A DNA stretch of 41,612 bases from an uncultured Clostridia bacterium (GTDB lineage: Bacteria > Bacillota_A > Clostridia > TANB77 > CAG-508), in the NCBI GenBank assembly GCA_944390995.1, contig CALXSA010000007.1:1-41612 (forward strand), read 5' to 3'. Position numbers and translations under genes: made by a program. Positions 7,641 to 18,048 of the stretch are shown one piece after another. Within the stretch, counting starts at the first letter, position 1; the number at the start of each line of letters is the position of its first letter. A model generated the notes under the pieces. The model was not told the DNA's origin, did no database searches, and saw only the letters and a list, made by a program, of their open reading frames with translations.

Positions 7641-8186
7641 CTACAATACAGTTGACGTTGTTACAAAGCTATCATCTGGAGGATAGACGTATTCATCGGT
7701 TGGTGTTTGGACTTCATTTATTTTTTCCACCTCAACAATTGGCATTTCTCCATAATAATCTCCTTTGGTAATTGTTCCTTCTACTTCAACCCAACAGCCG
7801 TCTTCAAAGTTGCTGGCAACTTCGGAATGGCATAGGAACCCCACAACTACAGACTGAAAGTCGGATGAGACTATCATATTTCTTGCTAATACAAACTGCT
7901 CAGAGTTAAAATCATACATTCTATATACATATCCAGTAAATTTTATTTTTTGACCAACATAAGTATCAATATCATTATGTACGTTTTGCAGTACATTGGT
8001 ATAGTTCGATGTTGTGAGCTCATAAACAGTTTCCTCAGGTAAGTAGTTATCATTTGTTTTAAAGAAATTGTTGAATATTATTCTGTAACATATATAGGCT
8101 GTAACTATTAGTATGATAACACAAAGTATTCCTATGAAAATTTTGGCAGTTTTACTACCGTTAATTTTAAAATTTAAAACAAACAT
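7641..8186 (-). CDS. Membrane-anchored protein with DUF1980/YcgQ-like C-terminal domain
   Basis: The 181-residue protein has one N-terminal membrane segment (about residues 14-38, IFIGILCVIILIVTAYICYR), which would leave the rest outside the cell. The soluble part begins YVGQKIKFTGYVYRM, then FVLARNMIVSSDFQSVVVGFLCH, WVEVEGTITKG, MPIVEVEKINEV and PTDEYVYPP. This order matches the OB-like C-terminal domain of YcgQ/TIGR03943 proteins (GxxVEVxGFVYR...FVVARFVI...WVxVxG...PEDPYVYP). Those proteins carry extra membrane helices and pair with a YcgR permease near metal-uptake genes. Neither partner is here, so this is a shortened stand-alone form. Ribosome site: AAGGAG. Confidence 0.65.
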   Translation of the reverse strand: MFVLNFKINGSKTAKIFIGILCVIILIVTAYICYRIIFNNFFKTNDNYLPEETVYELTTSNYTNVLQNVHNDIDTYVGQKIKFTGYVYRMYDFNSEQFVLARNMIVSSDFQSVVVGFLCHSEVASNFEDGCWVEVEGTITKGDYYGEMPIVEVEKINEVQTPTDEYVYPPDDSFVTTSTVL

Positions 8187-8266
8187 GAATTTAGCTCCTT
8201 AAACTTTTTATTAATATATTGTTATGAAAAAAACTATAAAATATGTCAAGTTTTTCCCGGAAAAGG

Positions 8267-8295
8267 TTGCGATTTTATTTAAAAAGTGATATAGT
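8267..8295 (+). promoter_or_regulatory. Sigma-A promoter of secA
   Basis: The -35 TTGCGA (8267-8272) and -10 TATAGT (8290-8295) are separated by 17 bases, about 40 bases before the secA start. Confidence 0.7.
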
Positions 8296-8335
8296 ATGAT
8301 AGAAATTTATTACATTAGGAAGGAATGAAAATATA

Positions 8336-11080
8336 ATGGGATTATTTAAATCATACAGCGAAAAAGAAGTAAAAAGAGTTAGACCATTAGTTAAAAAAAT
8401 TAATGAATTAGAACCAGACATGCAGAAATTGTCTGATAAAGAATTAAGAGCTAAGACAGATGAGTTCAAAGGAAGATTAGAAAAGGGAGAGACATTGGAT
8501 GACTTATTACCAGAGGCTTTTGCAGTGGTAAGAGAAGCTGCAAAAAGAGTTTTGGGAATGAGACATTTTGATGTTCAGTTAATTGGTGGTATTATTTTGC
8601 ACCAAGGTAGAATTGCCGAGATGAAGACTGGTGAAGGTAAAACATTGGTTGCAACACTTCCAGTATACTTAAATGCTTTAACTGGAAAAGGAGTTCACGT
8701 TATTACTGTTAATGATTACCTAGCTAAAAGAGATAGTGAATGGATGGGAAAGGTATATAAGTTTTTGGGCTTGACTGTAGGGCTTGCTATTGCAGGAATG
8801 AACCCTCAAGATAAGAAAAAAGCATATGCTTGTGATGTTACTTATGGTACAAACAATGAGTTTGGTTTTGATTATCTAAGAGACAATATGGTTATTTACA
8901 AAGAGCAGCTAGTTCAAAGAGAGTTAAATTATGCTATTGTCGATGAGATTGATAGTATTTTGATTGATGAGGCTCGTACACCACTTATTATTTCTGGTAG
9001 GGGTGCACAATCTTCAGACTTATATAAGAAGGCAGATAATTTTGTTAGAAAATTAACACCTAAGGTTATTGTGGAGGAAGATGTAAAAGATTATGAGCAA
9101 GCTGAGGATAATGAAAAATATGACTATATTGTAGACCTTAAGGCTAAGTCTGCTTCATTAACACAAAAGGGTATTAAAAAGGCAGAGGAAGAATTTGGAC
9201 TTGAGAATTTTAACGATATAGAAAACTCAGAGATTGTACACAATGTAAATCAGGCATTACGTGCTCATGGTATTATGAAAAAAGATATAGACTACATTGT
9301 TAAAGATGGGGAAGTATTAATTGTAGACGAATTTACAGGTCGTATTATGTATGGTAGAAGATACAACAATGGTTTACATCAAGCAATTGAAGCAAAAGAG
9401 CATGTGAAAATTGCAGATGAGTCAAAAACATTGGCTACAATTACATTCCAAAACTATTTTAGGATGTATGATAAATTGTCTGGTATGACTGGTACTGCTA
9501 TGACAGAAGAAGACGAATTTGAGGAAATATATAAGTTGGATGTTGTTGAAATACCAACTAACAAGCCAATGATTAGAATAGACAATTCTGATGTAATTTA
9601 CAAAAATGAGAACGCCAAGTTTAGAGCTGTAATAGAGGATATAAAAAAGAGTCATGAAAAAGGTCAACCTGTTTTGGTTGGTACAGTATCAATTGAAAAG
9701 TCTGAAAAGTTGAGTAAATTGCTAGATAAAGAACGCATACCACATGAGGTGTTGAATGCTAAATCTCATGAAAAAGAGGCTGCAATTGTTGCACAAGCTG
9801 GTAAGTATGGTGCTGTTACAATAGCAACTAACATGGCTGGTCGTGGTACTGATATTATGCTTGGAGGAAATAGCGAATTCTTGGCAAAGCAAGAAATGAA
9901 AAAACTAAGATATACTCCTGAGCAAATTGAGCAATCAACAGCATTTAATGAGACTGATGACCAAGCAATTTTGGATGCTAGAAAGAAATATAAAGAGTTA
10001 GAAGAAAAATTCGAACAAGAAATAAAAGAAGAAAAGAAGAAAGTTCTTGAAGTTGGTGGCTTGAAAATAATTGGTACTGAAAGACACGAGTCAAGAAGAA
10101 TCGACAATCAGCTTAGAGGTCGTAGTGGTCGTCAAGGAGACCCTGGAGAATCAAGGTTCTATATTGGCCTAGATGATGATTTAATGAAAATATTTGGTGG
10201 CGACATGATAACTAAGGTATATAACACTTTAGGTGCTGATGAAAATATGCCAATTCAAGCAAAAATGCTATCAAAAGCTGTTGAGAATGCACAGAAAAAG
10301 GTTGAAGGACGTAACTTTACAATTAGAAAAAATGTATTGAAATATGATGATGTTATGAACCTTCAAAGAGAAATTATATATAAACAAAGAAGACAAGTGC
10401 TAGATGGCGAAAACTTAAAAGATAGTATTTCAAAGATAATAGATGGTGTTGCAGAAGGAATTGTTGATGCGTATATTACAGAGGACAGTATTAATAAAGA
10501 GGCTCTAATTCAAGATATTGCTACAACATTTGGAATTAACAAATTAGATGCATTAGAAGACAAAAAAGCTGATAAAGAAAAAATATTAGCTGAATTACAA
10601 AAAAAAGCTCATAGCAAATATGAAGAAAAAGAAAAGGACTTTGGAGAGAAGACTATAAGAGAGCTTGAAAGAGTTGTAATGCTTAAAATTGTTGATGAGA
10701 GATGGATGGACCACATTGACGCAATGGATGAGTTAAAAGACGGTATTGGACTACGTGCTTATGCTCAAAAAGACCCTGTTGTACAATACAGAATTGAAGG
10801 ATTTGAGATGTTTGACCAAATGGTTGCAGACATACAATTAAATGTTATTAAAATTCTTATGAATGCAAGAAAGAGGGAAGGAGCTCCTGCAAGACAAGAA
10901 TCTGTTAAGATTACAGGAGAAGGCTTAGAAGAAGAAACTATTTCTCTAAAGGGAAAAGCACCTTCAGGTGAAAAGAGCCACACACCTTATGTTAATACAG
11001 AGCCAAAGGTCGGAAGAAATGACCCTTGCCCATGTGGAAGTGGCAAGAAGTATAAGAACTGTTGTGGAAAGAATGCGTAG
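8336..11080 (+). CDS. secA: Preprotein translocase ATPase SecA
   Basis: SecA is the ATP-driven motor that pushes unfolded preproteins through SecYEG. The 914 residues include Walker A at about residue 102 ([10 protein letters not shown]), the Walker B region [20 protein letters not shown], the preprotein cross-linking domain with the [21 protein letters not shown] segment, [10 protein letters not shown], and [12 protein letters not shown]. The C-terminal zinc motif is [13 protein letters not shown]. Arg is encoded by AGA and CGT; I see no CGG codon. A terminator-like stem follows, and prfB is downstream as in B. subtilis, where the two are also neighbours. Confidence 0.98.
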   Translation: MGLFKSYSEKEVKRVRPLVKKINELEPDMQKLSDKELRAKTDEFKGRLEKGETLDDLLPEAFAVVREAAKRVLGMRHFDVQLIGGIILHQGRIAEMKTGEGKTLVATLPVYLNALTGKGVHVITVNDYLAKRDSEWMGKVYKFLGLTVGLAIAGMNPQDKKKAYACDVTYGTNNEFGFDYLRDNMVIYKEQLVQRELNYAIVDEIDSILIDEARTPLIISGRGAQSSDLYKKADNFVRKLTPKVIVEEDVKDYEQAEDNEKYDYIVDLKAKSASLTQKGIKKAEEEFGLENFNDIENSEIVHNVNQALRAHGIMKKDIDYIVKDGEVLIVDEFTGRIMYGRRYNNGLHQAIEAKEHVKIADESKTLATITFQNYFRMYDKLSGMTGTAMTEEDEFEEIYKLDVVEIPTNKPMIRIDNSDVIYKNENAKFRAVIEDIKKSHEKGQPVLVGTVSIEKSEKLSKLLDKERIPHEVLNAKSHEKEAAIVAQAGKYGAVTIATNMAGRGTDIMLGGNSEFLAKQEMKKLRYTPEQIEQSTAFNETDDQAILDARKKYKELEEKFEQEIKEEKKKVLEVGGLKIIGTERHESRRIDNQLRGRSGRQGDPGESRFYIGLDDDLMKIFGGDMITKVYNTLGADENMPIQAKMLSKAVENAQKKVEGRNFTIRKNVLKYDDVMNLQREIIYKQRRQVLDGENLKDSISKIIDGVAEGIVDAYITEDSINKEALIQDIATTFGINKLDALEDKKADKEKILAELQKKAHSKYEEKEKDFGEKTIRELERVVMLKIVDERWMDHIDAMDELKDGIGLRAYAQKDPVVQYRIEGFEMFDQMVADIQLNVIKILMNARKREGAPARQESVKITGEGLEEETISLKGKAPSGEKSHTPYVNTEPKVGRNDPCPCGSGKKYKNCCGKNA

Positions 11081-11152
11081 GCTGCTAAGACTTTACATTG
11101 GCAGCAAAAGGGGCAGGAAGATATTTTCCTACTATTAAAGAATTTCACAGAG

Positions 11153-11177
11153 AGGTTGGAATTATCCAACCTTTTTG
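11153..11177 (+). terminator. secA terminator
   Basis: AGGTTGGA (11153-11160) and TCCAACCT (11165-11172) pair around ATTA, followed by TTTTG. Confidence 0.75.
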
Positions 11178-11185
11178 TTTTGACC

Positions 11186-11214
11186 TTGACTTTTTTATTG
11201 CAAATTATTATAAT
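11186..11214 (+). promoter_or_regulatory. Sigma-A promoter of prfB
   Basis: The -35 TTGACT (11186-11191) and -10 TATAAT (11209-11214) have an exact 17-base spacer. It lies directly after the secA terminator, so prfB is transcribed independently. Confidence 0.8.
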
Positions 11215-11261
11215 ATTATTCGTATAGACTGGATTTAAAAAATAAGTTAGGAAGTGAGAAG

Positions 11262-12363
11262 TTGATAGATTTACAAGAAATAAGTTCGAAATTAAATGAA
11301 CTGAGTAATAGATTAAAAGAGATTGGTGATTCACTTTGACATTGATAATTTGGAAGGCGAATTAGTATCTTTAGAGAAACAAACTACAGAGCAAAACTTT
11401 TGGGAGGATTCGAAGAACAGTTCTAAAGTATTGAAAAGAATAAATGAAATAAAGAATAAAGTGGAACATTTTAAAAAGACCAAAAATGAAGTATCTAATT
11501 TAATCGAGATTGTAGAATTACTCAAGCAGGAAAGTGATGCTGAGCTTGAAAAAGAATTACAAAAAGGCGTGTTATTATTAGAAAAAGATATAGAAAAGTT
11601 AGAGGTTTCTATACTTTTATCTGGAAAATATGATAGTAATAATGCAATTATAACCCTACATCCTGGAGCTGGTGGAACAGAGGCTCAGGATTGGGTGGAG
11701 ATGCTTTATAGAATGTATACCAGATGGGCAAACGCGCATAACTATAAAGTAGAAGAATTGGATTACTTGCCAGGAGATGAGGCAGGAATAAAAAGTGTGA
11801 CTTTTCTAGTTTCAGGTGATTATGCATACGGCTATTTAAAGGGAGAACAAGGTGTACACAGGTTGGTTAGAATTTCTCCATTTGATGCAGGGGGGAGGAG
11901 GCATACCTCTTTTGCATCAGTAGAAGTATTGCCAGAAATAAGTGAAGATGTCGAAGTTGACATCAACCCAGATGATTTAAGAATTGATACATATAGGGCT
12001 TCTGGCGCTGGTGGCCAGCATATAAATAAGACTTCGTCTGCGGTTAGAATAACACATATTCCAACTAATATTGTTGTGGCATGTCAAACCGAAAGGTCAC
12101 AAATTCAGAATAGAGAAACTGCCATGAAAATGCTTAAATCTAAATTGTTGCATTTAAAGGAGCAAGAGCACAAGGACACTATAGATGAGTTAAAAGGCAT
12201 CCAAATGGACATTGCTTGGGGAAGTCAAATTCGTTCTTATGTATTTTGTCCATATACACTTGTAAAAGACCATAGAACAAGTTACGAAGTGGGAAATGTT
12301 GAGGCTGTTATGGATGGCGATTTAGATGGCTTTATTAATAGTTATTTGAGGAGCATTGTGTAA
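11262..12363 (+). CDS. prfB: Peptide chain release factor 2 with programmed +1 frameshift
   Basis: RF2 ends translation at UGA and UAA. The stop-recognising SPF tripeptide (RISPFDAGG) and the peptidyl-hydrolysis GGQ loop (SGAGGQHINKT) are present. The protein starts at TTG 11262, behind GGAAGTGAGAAG, and runs 25 codons to an in-frame TGA at 11337 inside CTT TGA C. After a +1 shift the main frame (from GAC 11338 to the TAA at 12361-12363) continues DIDNLEGELVSLEKQ. The total is about 366 residues, a normal RF2 length. Low RF2 makes the ribosome pause at TGA and shift, which is the known autoregulatory circuit. The usual Shine-Dalgarno-like stimulator upstream is only weak here (GAGATTGGTGAT). 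Confidence 0.96.
11334..11340 (+). promoter_or_regulatory. prfB programmed frameshift site CTT TGA C
   Basis: This is the canonical slippery heptamer for RF2 autoregulation. CTT is the P-site codon, TGA the zero-frame stop, and the +1 frame reads GAC. It serves as a reference for a proven type of +1 recoding when judging the four CGG sites elsewhere in the window. Confidence 0.95.
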
Positions 12364-12440
12364 AAAGAAAGCATAAAATATAATAATGGCAAAATATAAT
12401 TATATTTTGCTTTGTACATTGTATAAGAGGGTGACCCAAT

Positions 12441-13625
12441 ATGGAAACCATAGTATTAAAATTTGGAGGTAGTTCTACTGCTGACAATATTAAATTAAAT
12501 ATTGTTGCTAACAAAATAATTGATTTTTACAATAAGAAAAACAAGGTGATTGTTGTTGTTTCAGCACAAGGAAAAACAACAGATGGCCTTATAAAAGAGG
12601 CTAAGGAGTTATCGTACACTCCGGATAAGAGAGAAATGGATGTATTACTTAGTACAGGAGAGCAAATTTCAATTTCGAAATTGGCAATTTTGTTAAAAAG
12701 ACTAGGATACAAGGCGATTTCTCTTACTGGATGGCAGGCAGGAATTTATACATCTAACACCAATGAGGAAGCAAAGATTGAATATATTAATACAGAAAGA
12801 ATTAAGCAAGAGTTAGACAAAGATAACATTGTTATTGTTGCAGGTTTTCAAGGCATAAATGACAATAAAGACATTACAACACTTGGAAGGGGAGGTTCTG
12901 ACACCACGGCGGTTGCGATTGCAGCAGCGATTGAGGCAGACCACTGTTATATTTTTTCTGATGTTGATGGTGTATATTCAACAGACCCTAACAAGATTAC
13001 AGATGCAAAGAAAATAGAGGAGCTTTCATATGATGAAATGCTTGATTTGTCTAATGAAGGGGCGAAAGTTCTTCATAATAGATGTGTTGAAATTGCAAAA
13101 AAATATGAGCTTTTGATTGAAACTGGTTCTACTTTTAACAATAATGGTGGAACTGTAATTAATAATAAGATTGAAGAAAGCTGTGTAAAAAGTTTAGTAA
13201 AGAATGATAATTTATTTTTGATAACTTTAAAATATGAAAGCTTTAATGCAGATATGCTTAGTAAGTTGTATTTCACCTTACTTTCGAATGGTATAATACC
13301 ATCAAATATGGTAAATAACAGCATAAATAGCTTTAATGTTAGCTTTACAATAAAAGCAAGTTCTCTAGGAGCATTTCAAGAATTACTGGAAAGCGAGCTA
13401 TCTATGTTTAGTTCAGCATTTACCAATATTTCAAGAATTTCTCTTGTGGGATATGGTATTATGAATAATGAGGACATAATTAGAAAAACACTAGAAATAT
13501 TTAACTTAAACTCTATTGATATTTTTGACTTACAATTAGAGGAATGCAAGTTGTCAATTATGACTAAGGAAAAGGTAAGTGATAAGCTATTGGAGCAGTT
13601 GCATCATGAGCTGATTTCTAAATAA
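12441..13625 (+). CDS. lysC: Aspartokinase
   Basis: It phosphorylates L-aspartate, the first step to lysine, diaminopimelate, threonine and methionine. The 394 residues have the amino-acid-kinase domain (VLKFGGSSTAD at the start, VVVSAQGKTTDGLI, LLSTGEQIS, TLGRGGSDTTAVAIAAA, YIFSDVDGVYSTDPNKI), then NEGAKVLHNRCVEIA. The C-terminal regulatory part, about residues 250-394, should hold ACT domains but is divergent. It may act in DAP/dipicolinate supply because spoVFB is nearby, although this is inference. No riboswitch fits in the 77-base gap before it. Confidence 0.9.
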   Translation: METIVLKFGGSSTADNIKLNIVANKIIDFYNKKNKVIVVVSAQGKTTDGLIKEAKELSYTPDKREMDVLLSTGEQISISKLAILLKRLGYKAISLTGWQAGIYTSNTNEEAKIEYINTERIKQELDKDNIVIVAGFQGINDNKDITTLGRGGSDTTAVAIAAAIEADHCYIFSDVDGVYSTDPNKITDAKKIEELSYDEMLDLSNEGAKVLHNRCVEIAKKYELLIETGSTFNNNGGTVINNKIEESCVKSLVKNDNLFLITLKYESFNADMLSKLYFTLLSNGIIPSNMVNNSINSFNVSFTIKASSLGAFQELLESELSMFSSAFTNISRISLVGYGIMNNEDIIRKTLEIFNLNSIDIFDLQLEECKLSIMTKEKVSDKLLEQLHHELISK

Positions 13626-13672
13626 AATAATTAAAAGGAGGAAACCAAAAAGAATATTTTGGGGAAAGAACA

Positions 13673-14662
13673 ATGGCATTTTATTCATATATATTTTCAG
13701 CAAATTATAAAAGATTTTTTGATAATTTAAAACAAGTAGCAAAGAAAGAAAAAAAGAATTTTTTAGGCTTGGTCTTGGATACGGGGTATTGTGTGTTTCG
13801 TTATGGCTTTGGACTTACCGATTATTTGAACTATCAATTATATAACAAAAGTGGCAAGGAACGTAAAAAATATGTTAGCACAAGGACTGAAAATAAGTTT
13901 TATGAAACTGTATCGCCTAGTGCATATAAAAAGAGATATACGATAAAGCCAGACTTTTTAGCTGATTTCAAAGATTTCACTAAAAGGGACTTTGTGGTTC
14001 CAAAGGAAGGGAATTATGAGGAATTTGATAATTTTCTAAATAGCCACGAGGTTTTTATGTCAAAACCATATGATGGACTTGGCGGTGCAGATGTCAAAAA
14101 GGAATATACTAAGGATATACAGGATAGAAAGGCATATTTTGAGAATGCAATACAGAACAGAATATTCTTGGAAGAAGTGGTTGTACAACATCCAGACTTA
14201 AATAGACTTTGCGAAAAAAGTGTTAATACAATGAGAATTATAACTTTTAATGACCATGGAAAATCTAGAATTATTTGGATGGGACTTCGTGTGGGAAATG
14301 GAGTAAATGCAATAGATAATTTCCACGCAAAAGGTATGGCCGTAAAAATTGACGAAAATACAGGAAAATTAATAGGAAATGCTATTGATAAAGATTTGAA
14401 TGAATATGAAGAACATCCGGTCTCACATGTTAAGTTTGATGGCTTTCAAATTCCATGTTTTGATGAGGCTAAAAAAATGGTTTTGGAAGCTAGCTTGAGA
14501 AGTGACAAAATACTTGTTGTTGGGTGGGATGTAGCTGTTTCTGATAAAGGACCTGTTATTATTGAAGGTAATAGAAGACCAGGTTTTGATTTGGTACAAG
14601 TCCTATCTGGTGGAAAAATGGACATTATAAATGATGTGCTTAAATGTGTAAATGAAAAGTAA
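13673..14662 (+). CDS. Sugar-transfer-associated ATP-grasp-like protein
   Basis: The 329-residue protein resembles the ATPgrasp_ST family. An N-terminal helical part is followed by FMSKPYDGLGGADVKK (ATP-binding), ENRIFLEEVV-like text (NRIFLEEVVVQHPDLNRLC), SVNTMRIITF, WMGLRVGNGVNAIDNFHAKGMAVKID, and the metal/ATP site GWDVAVSDKGPVIIEGNRRPGFDLVQ. The family is found in polysaccharide and capsule loci, where the reaction is usually unknown. Here it stands alone between lysC and yabP. The ATG at 13673 sits about 25 bases after AAAAGGAGG, which is unusually far, but GGGGAAAG is closer. Confidence 0.75.
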   Translation: MAFYSYIFSANYKRFFDNLKQVAKKEKKNFLGLVLDTGYCVFRYGFGLTDYLNYQLYNKSGKERKKYVSTRTENKFYETVSPSAYKKRYTIKPDFLADFKDFTKRDFVVPKEGNYEEFDNFLNSHEVFMSKPYDGLGGADVKKEYTKDIQDRKAYFENAIQNRIFLEEVVVQHPDLNRLCEKSVNTMRIITFNDHGKSRIIWMGLRVGNGVNAIDNFHAKGMAVKIDENTGKLIGNAIDKDLNEYEEHPVSHVKFDGFQIPCFDEAKKMVLEASLRSDKILVVGWDVAVSDKGPVIIEGNRRPGFDLVQVLSGGKMDIINDVLKCVNEK

Positions 14663-14957
14663 CTTCAGAAATTGCTAGTGTATTAAGTCTTATGCCTCTA
14701 TACAGCAAAAATGCTATACAATTAAAATGTATGGCATTTTTTAATTAATCGCAGAAAAATATCGATAATTGTAATTTTTTTAGGCTTAAATATTTCCGTA
14801 CACATAAAATTCACATATTATAAATAGTTTTTAGTTCTAAAATAGACAAGTTCCGAATATAATGTTTTATAGAGTTTACAAGGTATACGTACTAGGTTTC
14901 ATGTACATGAATTTAGAAAAATTTATAGAGCATTTAATTGCTTGAATGGAGGTTTTT
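14663..14957. other. Intergenic region before yabP
   Basis: It holds a terminator-like stem (14707-14742) and then about 200 bases of AT-rich sequence leading to yabP. A sporulation (sigma-E type) promoter would be expected here, but I could not fix one with confidence. Confidence 0.4.
14707..14742 (+). terminator. Terminator of the ATP-grasp gene
   Basis: AAAAATGCTATACA pairs with TGTATGGCATTTTTT (one G-U) around ATTAAAA, giving a stem with a U-rich tail. Confidence 0.75.
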
Positions 14958-15269
14958 ATGACTATAGATGAGAGAAAAAATAATAATATTATGCAGAGTA
15001 GCAGTGTTGTTCAGAATTTAATTCTTGAAAACAGGGAAAAACTAAGCATTTCAGGAGTGCTTGATGTACTTAGTTTTGATGACCAAATAGTAATATTGGA
15101 AACAGAGTTAGGCCTACTTACAGTTAAGGGGGAGAATTTACGAATAAATAAGCTTAGTCTGGATACCGCAGAAGTAATTGTTGATGGTGAAATATATAAC
15201 ATGGGTTACAGCGACAAAGACTTAGAAAAAAAGAGTGGTGGTGGCTTATTAGGAAAAATTTTCAAATAG
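14958..15269 (+). CDS. yabP: Sporulation protein YabP
   Basis: YabP is needed for a normal spore cortex and coat in B. subtilis. The 103-residue product has the YabP fold signature: ENREKLSISGVLDVLSFDDQIVILETELGLLTVKGENLRINKLSLDTAEVIVDGEIYNMGYSD. ATG 14958 is preferred to the one 12 bases earlier because GGAGG lies between them. It begins the yabP-yabQ-divIC order known from Bacillus and many Clostridia. Expression in the mother cell under sigma-E is inferred from the family. Confidence 0.9.
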   Translation: MTIDERKNNNIMQSSSVVQNLILENREKLSISGVLDVLSFDDQIVILETELGLLTVKGENLRINKLSLDTAEVIVDGEIYNMGYSDKDLEKKSGGGLLGKIFK

Positions 15270-15291
15270 AACATGTGTAGGAGGTTGAAAT

Positions 15292-15756
15292 TTGAGCTTA
15301 AATCAATTATACATTTTTTTACTATTTATTTTAACAGGAATAGTTATAGGCATCGTATTTGACATATTTCGCATTTTTAGAAGAAGCTTTAAAACAAATG
15401 ACATAATAACATATGTCCAAGACTTTCTGTTTTGGTTTGTAACAGGTTGCATTCTTTTGTTTAGCATCTTTACCTTTAACAATGGAGGGCTAAGAGGATA
15501 TATTTTTATTGGCATTATATTAGGTGTGCTCCTTCATCTTTTACTACTAAGCAAGTATTTTATAAATATTTTTGTTAAGATATTTAGTGTATTAAAAAAG
15601 ATTATAGGTTACCCTATATATTGGTTATTAAATTTTACAAAAAAATACATATTAAGTCCTTTATCGAAAATACTCTCAAAAATACGTCTTAAATTACCAA
15701 AAATAGAGTTAAAAGGTAAAAAAAGTAAAAAAATTCCATTAAATTTTAATAAATAA
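15292..15756 (+). CDS. yabQ: Sporulation protein YabQ
   Basis: YabQ is a membrane protein required for spore cortex formation. The 154 residues start at TTG 15292 behind AGGAGG. The sequence LNQLYIFLLFILTGIVIGIVFDIFRIFRRSFKTNDIITYVQDFLFWFVTGCILL is a recognisable YabQ start, with three or four membrane segments and a basic tail rich in Lys. It lies 22 bases after yabP and is presumably cotranscribed. Confidence 0.88.
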   Translation: MSLNQLYIFLLFILTGIVIGIVFDIFRIFRRSFKTNDIITYVQDFLFWFVTGCILLFSIFTFNNGGLRGYIFIGIILGVLLHLLLLSKYFINIFVKIFSVLKKIIGYPIYWLLNFTKKYILSPLSKILSKIRLKLPKIELKGKKSKKIPLNFNK

Positions 15757-15818
15757 GAAGGATTTTACAAAAAAATGTAGAAAAATATAAGTAGATTAAT
15801 TCTGGAGTGAATATACAT

Positions 15819-16100
15819 ATGAAAAATAGAATGACTAATAAATTATTGAAAAGATTATTGATATTTGCTTTTATAATATATTTTGTTTATACATTGATTA
15901 TGCAACAGAAAACATTGAATTCATATTCTTCTGAGGAAGCTAAATATAATAATAATATAGAAGTAGCACAAGAAGAACAGAATGAATTACAAAGCATGAA
16001 AGATAATATAAATTCAGATGAGTATATAGAGCAGATAGCTAGAGAAAAATTAGGTATGTACTATCCTAATGAAAAAGTATATATTGATGTCGAAAAATAG
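15819..16100 (+). CDS. divIC: Septum formation initiator DivIC/FtsB-like protein
   Basis: It is a 93-residue bitopic protein. A basic cytoplasmic start is followed by one membrane helix (LLIFAFIIYFVYTLIM). A coiled-coil-like acidic stretch follows (EEAKYNNNIEVAQEEQNELQSMKDNI), then the family's closing segment YIEQIAREKLGMYYPNEKVYI. DivIC works with DivIB and FtsL in the division complex. ATG 15819 is chosen over the upstream GTG because TGGAGTGA lies between them. Position after yabPQ matches B. subtilis. Confidence 0.85.
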   Translation: MKNRMTNKLLKRLLIFAFIIYFVYTLIMQQKTLNSYSSEEAKYNNNIEVAQEEQNELQSMKDNINSDEYIEQIAREKLGMYYPNEKVYIDVEK

Positions 16101-16107
16101 TTAGAGG

Positions 16108-16137
16108 TTTTGAGGCATTTTATGCCTCAAAAAAGTT
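16108..16137 (+). terminator. Terminator after divIC
   Basis: TTTTGAGGCAT (16108-16118) pairs with ATGCCTCAAAA (16122-16132), followed by AAGTTTT. The tail is weaker than for other terminators here. Confidence 0.7.
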
Positions 16138-16195
16138 TTAATCTTATACATTTTCCAGTTAATAATTAAAATTTAATATAAATAGGGGGCTAAAT

Positions 16196-17566
16196 ATGGA
16201 TTTTAAAAGTTACACATTAGTAGAATTACGCCAATTTGCTAAAGAAAGAGGCGCAAAAAATGTTTCAAAAATGAAAAAAGAAGAACTATTAAACTTTTTA
16301 GAAAACTATGAAAGTAACAAGACTTCAGAAAATATAGAAAATAATAAGGAGAATATGAGGGAAAATAACGAAATATTGGAGGAAAAAGATAATAATATAA
16401 ATGAAGAAGACAGCCCAGATGCACATACAGGATATAAATTGACTAATAGTGATGACAAAATAGTAGAAGGTGTATTGGAAGTTTTGCCTGACGGTTATGG
16501 CTTTTTAAGAGGAGAGAATTACTTATCAACATCAAAAGATGTATATATTTCTCCTGTACAAATAAGAAGGTTTAGACTTGATAAGGGAGATAAAGTTAAA
16601 GGTATTGCAAGAATGCCAAAAGAAGGAGAGAAATTCCCTGCATTAATATATGTAGGAGAAGTTAATGGAGATGCTCCTGAGATGGCATATAGAAGGAAAA
16701 AATTCGACGACTTAATACCAATTCACCCAAATGAAAGAATACACTTAGAAACAACTCCAAATGAATATGCAATGAGAATAATAGATTTAATGTCTCCAAT
16801 AGGTAAAGGACAAAGAGGAATGATTGTTGCTCCTCCTAAAGTTGGAAAAACAACATTACTTAAGAAAATTGCTAATTCTATTAGCATCAATAACCCAGAA
16901 ATAGAATTAATTGTTCTTCTAATTGATGAAAGACCAGAGGAAGTAACAGACATGAGACGTTCTATAAAAGGAGATGTAATATACTCTACATTTGATGAAT
17001 TGCCAGAGCATCATGTTAAAGTAGCAGAAATGGTTTTGGAAAGAGCAAAAAGATTGACAGAACAAAACAAAGATGTAGTAATATTGTTAGATAGTATTAC
17101 AAGGCTTGCAAGGGCCTACAATCTAGTTATACCTTCATCAGGAAGAACTCTATCAGGAGGACTAGACCCAAGTGCACTACATAAACCTAAAAAATTCTTT
17201 GGAGCAGCAAGAAACATAGAAAATGGGGGAAGCCTTACAATATTAGCAACAGCTCTAATTGAAACAGGAAGTAGAATGGATGATGTTATTTTTGAAGAAT
17301 TTAAGGGAACAGGAAATATGGAAGTTCACTTGGATAGGGGGCTATCTGAAAAGAGAATTTTCCCTGCAATTGATATAAACAAATCTGGTACAAGACGTGA
17401 AGAATTGCTATTGACACAAAAAGAGGAAGAAGTCGTATTTGCGTTAAGAAAAGCAATGTCTACAAGAAATGTTGCTGAAGTAACGGAACAGCTAATAAAA
17501 GAAATGATGGCAACAAAAAATAATGACGAGTTTTTAAATAGAATATCAGATTATTTGAAAATATAA
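16196..17566 (+). CDS. rho: Transcription termination factor Rho
   Basis: Rho is a hexameric RNA helicase that ends transcription of untranslated RNA. The 456 residues contain the N-terminal SAP-like Rho_N helix bundle ([28 protein letters not shown]), an acidic Asn/Glu-rich linker, then the RNA-binding cold-shock domain ([20 protein letters not shown]). The ATPase core follows: Walker [13 protein letters not shown], Walker [17 protein letters not shown], and the secondary RNA-binding loops around [21 protein letters not shown]. The GGGGG ribosome site is 6 bases before ATG. Confidence 0.96.
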   Translation: MDFKSYTLVELRQFAKERGAKNVSKMKKEELLNFLENYESNKTSENIENNKENMRENNEILEEKDNNINEEDSPDAHTGYKLTNSDDKIVEGVLEVLPDGYGFLRGENYLSTSKDVYISPVQIRRFRLDKGDKVKGIARMPKEGEKFPALIYVGEVNGDAPEMAYRRKKFDDLIPIHPNERIHLETTPNEYAMRIIDLMSPIGKGQRGMIVAPPKVGKTTLLKKIANSISINNPEIELIVLLIDERPEEVTDMRRSIKGDVIYSTFDELPEHHVKVAEMVLERAKRLTEQNKDVVILLDSITRLARAYNLVIPSSGRTLSGGLDPSALHKPKKFFGAARNIENGGSLTILATALIETGSRMDDVIFEEFKGTGNMEVHLDRGLSEKRIFPAIDINKSGTRREELLLTQKEEEVVFALRKAMSTRNVAEVTEQLIKEMMATKNNDEFLNRISDYLKI

Positions 17567-17572
17567 GAAAAA

Positions 17573-17608
17573 TTTAAGGGGCTGTAAAAAGCTCCTTAAA
17601 TAATTTTA
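17573..17608 (+). terminator. rho terminator
   Basis: TTTAAGGGGCT (17573-17583) and AGCTCCTTAAA (17590-17600) pair with a G-U, followed by TAATTTTATT. Confidence 0.65.
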
Positions 17609-17782
17609 TTGACAAGTATATGTGTTTGTAAAAATTGAAAAAGTTTATAATTATTTTTACTTATGTGTGAAATAATACAGCAAATGGAGTACAAAGAAAT
17701 TTATTAAGCTATTTTATTTTCTAGAGATAGGGGGAAGAAAAAACAGCTATATTTTATTTCAGTGTTAATTGCGCAAAATTAA

Positions 17783-18048
17783 AGTTTTGCGCAATAAGAG
17801 GTAGGAGAAAAATATAAAACAGCCATAAACCTCTACTTCTACTAATTCAAAGCTTTTAGCTGTTCTATGCATACTAATATTCATTTATATATCTTTATTT
17901 TCTTATTATATCTATATTATATTCATTATTATATTCCTTATTATTATAATCTTTTATATTTCACTATATTTGCCGTATTTTACAGACAACAAACTATATG
18001 TCTAAAAAATAAAAACGCCTTAAAAACGATTCTCGTGCGTCGCTTTTT
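17783..18048. repeat. Direct-repeat region, copy 1 (blocks A and B)
   Basis: Block A (17783-17815, starting AGTTTTGCGCAATAAGAGG) and block B (17976-18048, containing ACAGACAACAAACTATA and AAACGCCTTAAAAACG) recur at 19564-19596 and 19675-19747. Block B has only two or three differences in about 73 bases. The material between A and B differs in length and sequence between copies. The copies bracket the RhuM-Fic gene. Confidence 0.75.

Noticed and set aside
12364..12440. Lysine riboswitch before the aspartokinase gene
   Set aside because: The gap is only 77 bases, too short for a lysine riboswitch.
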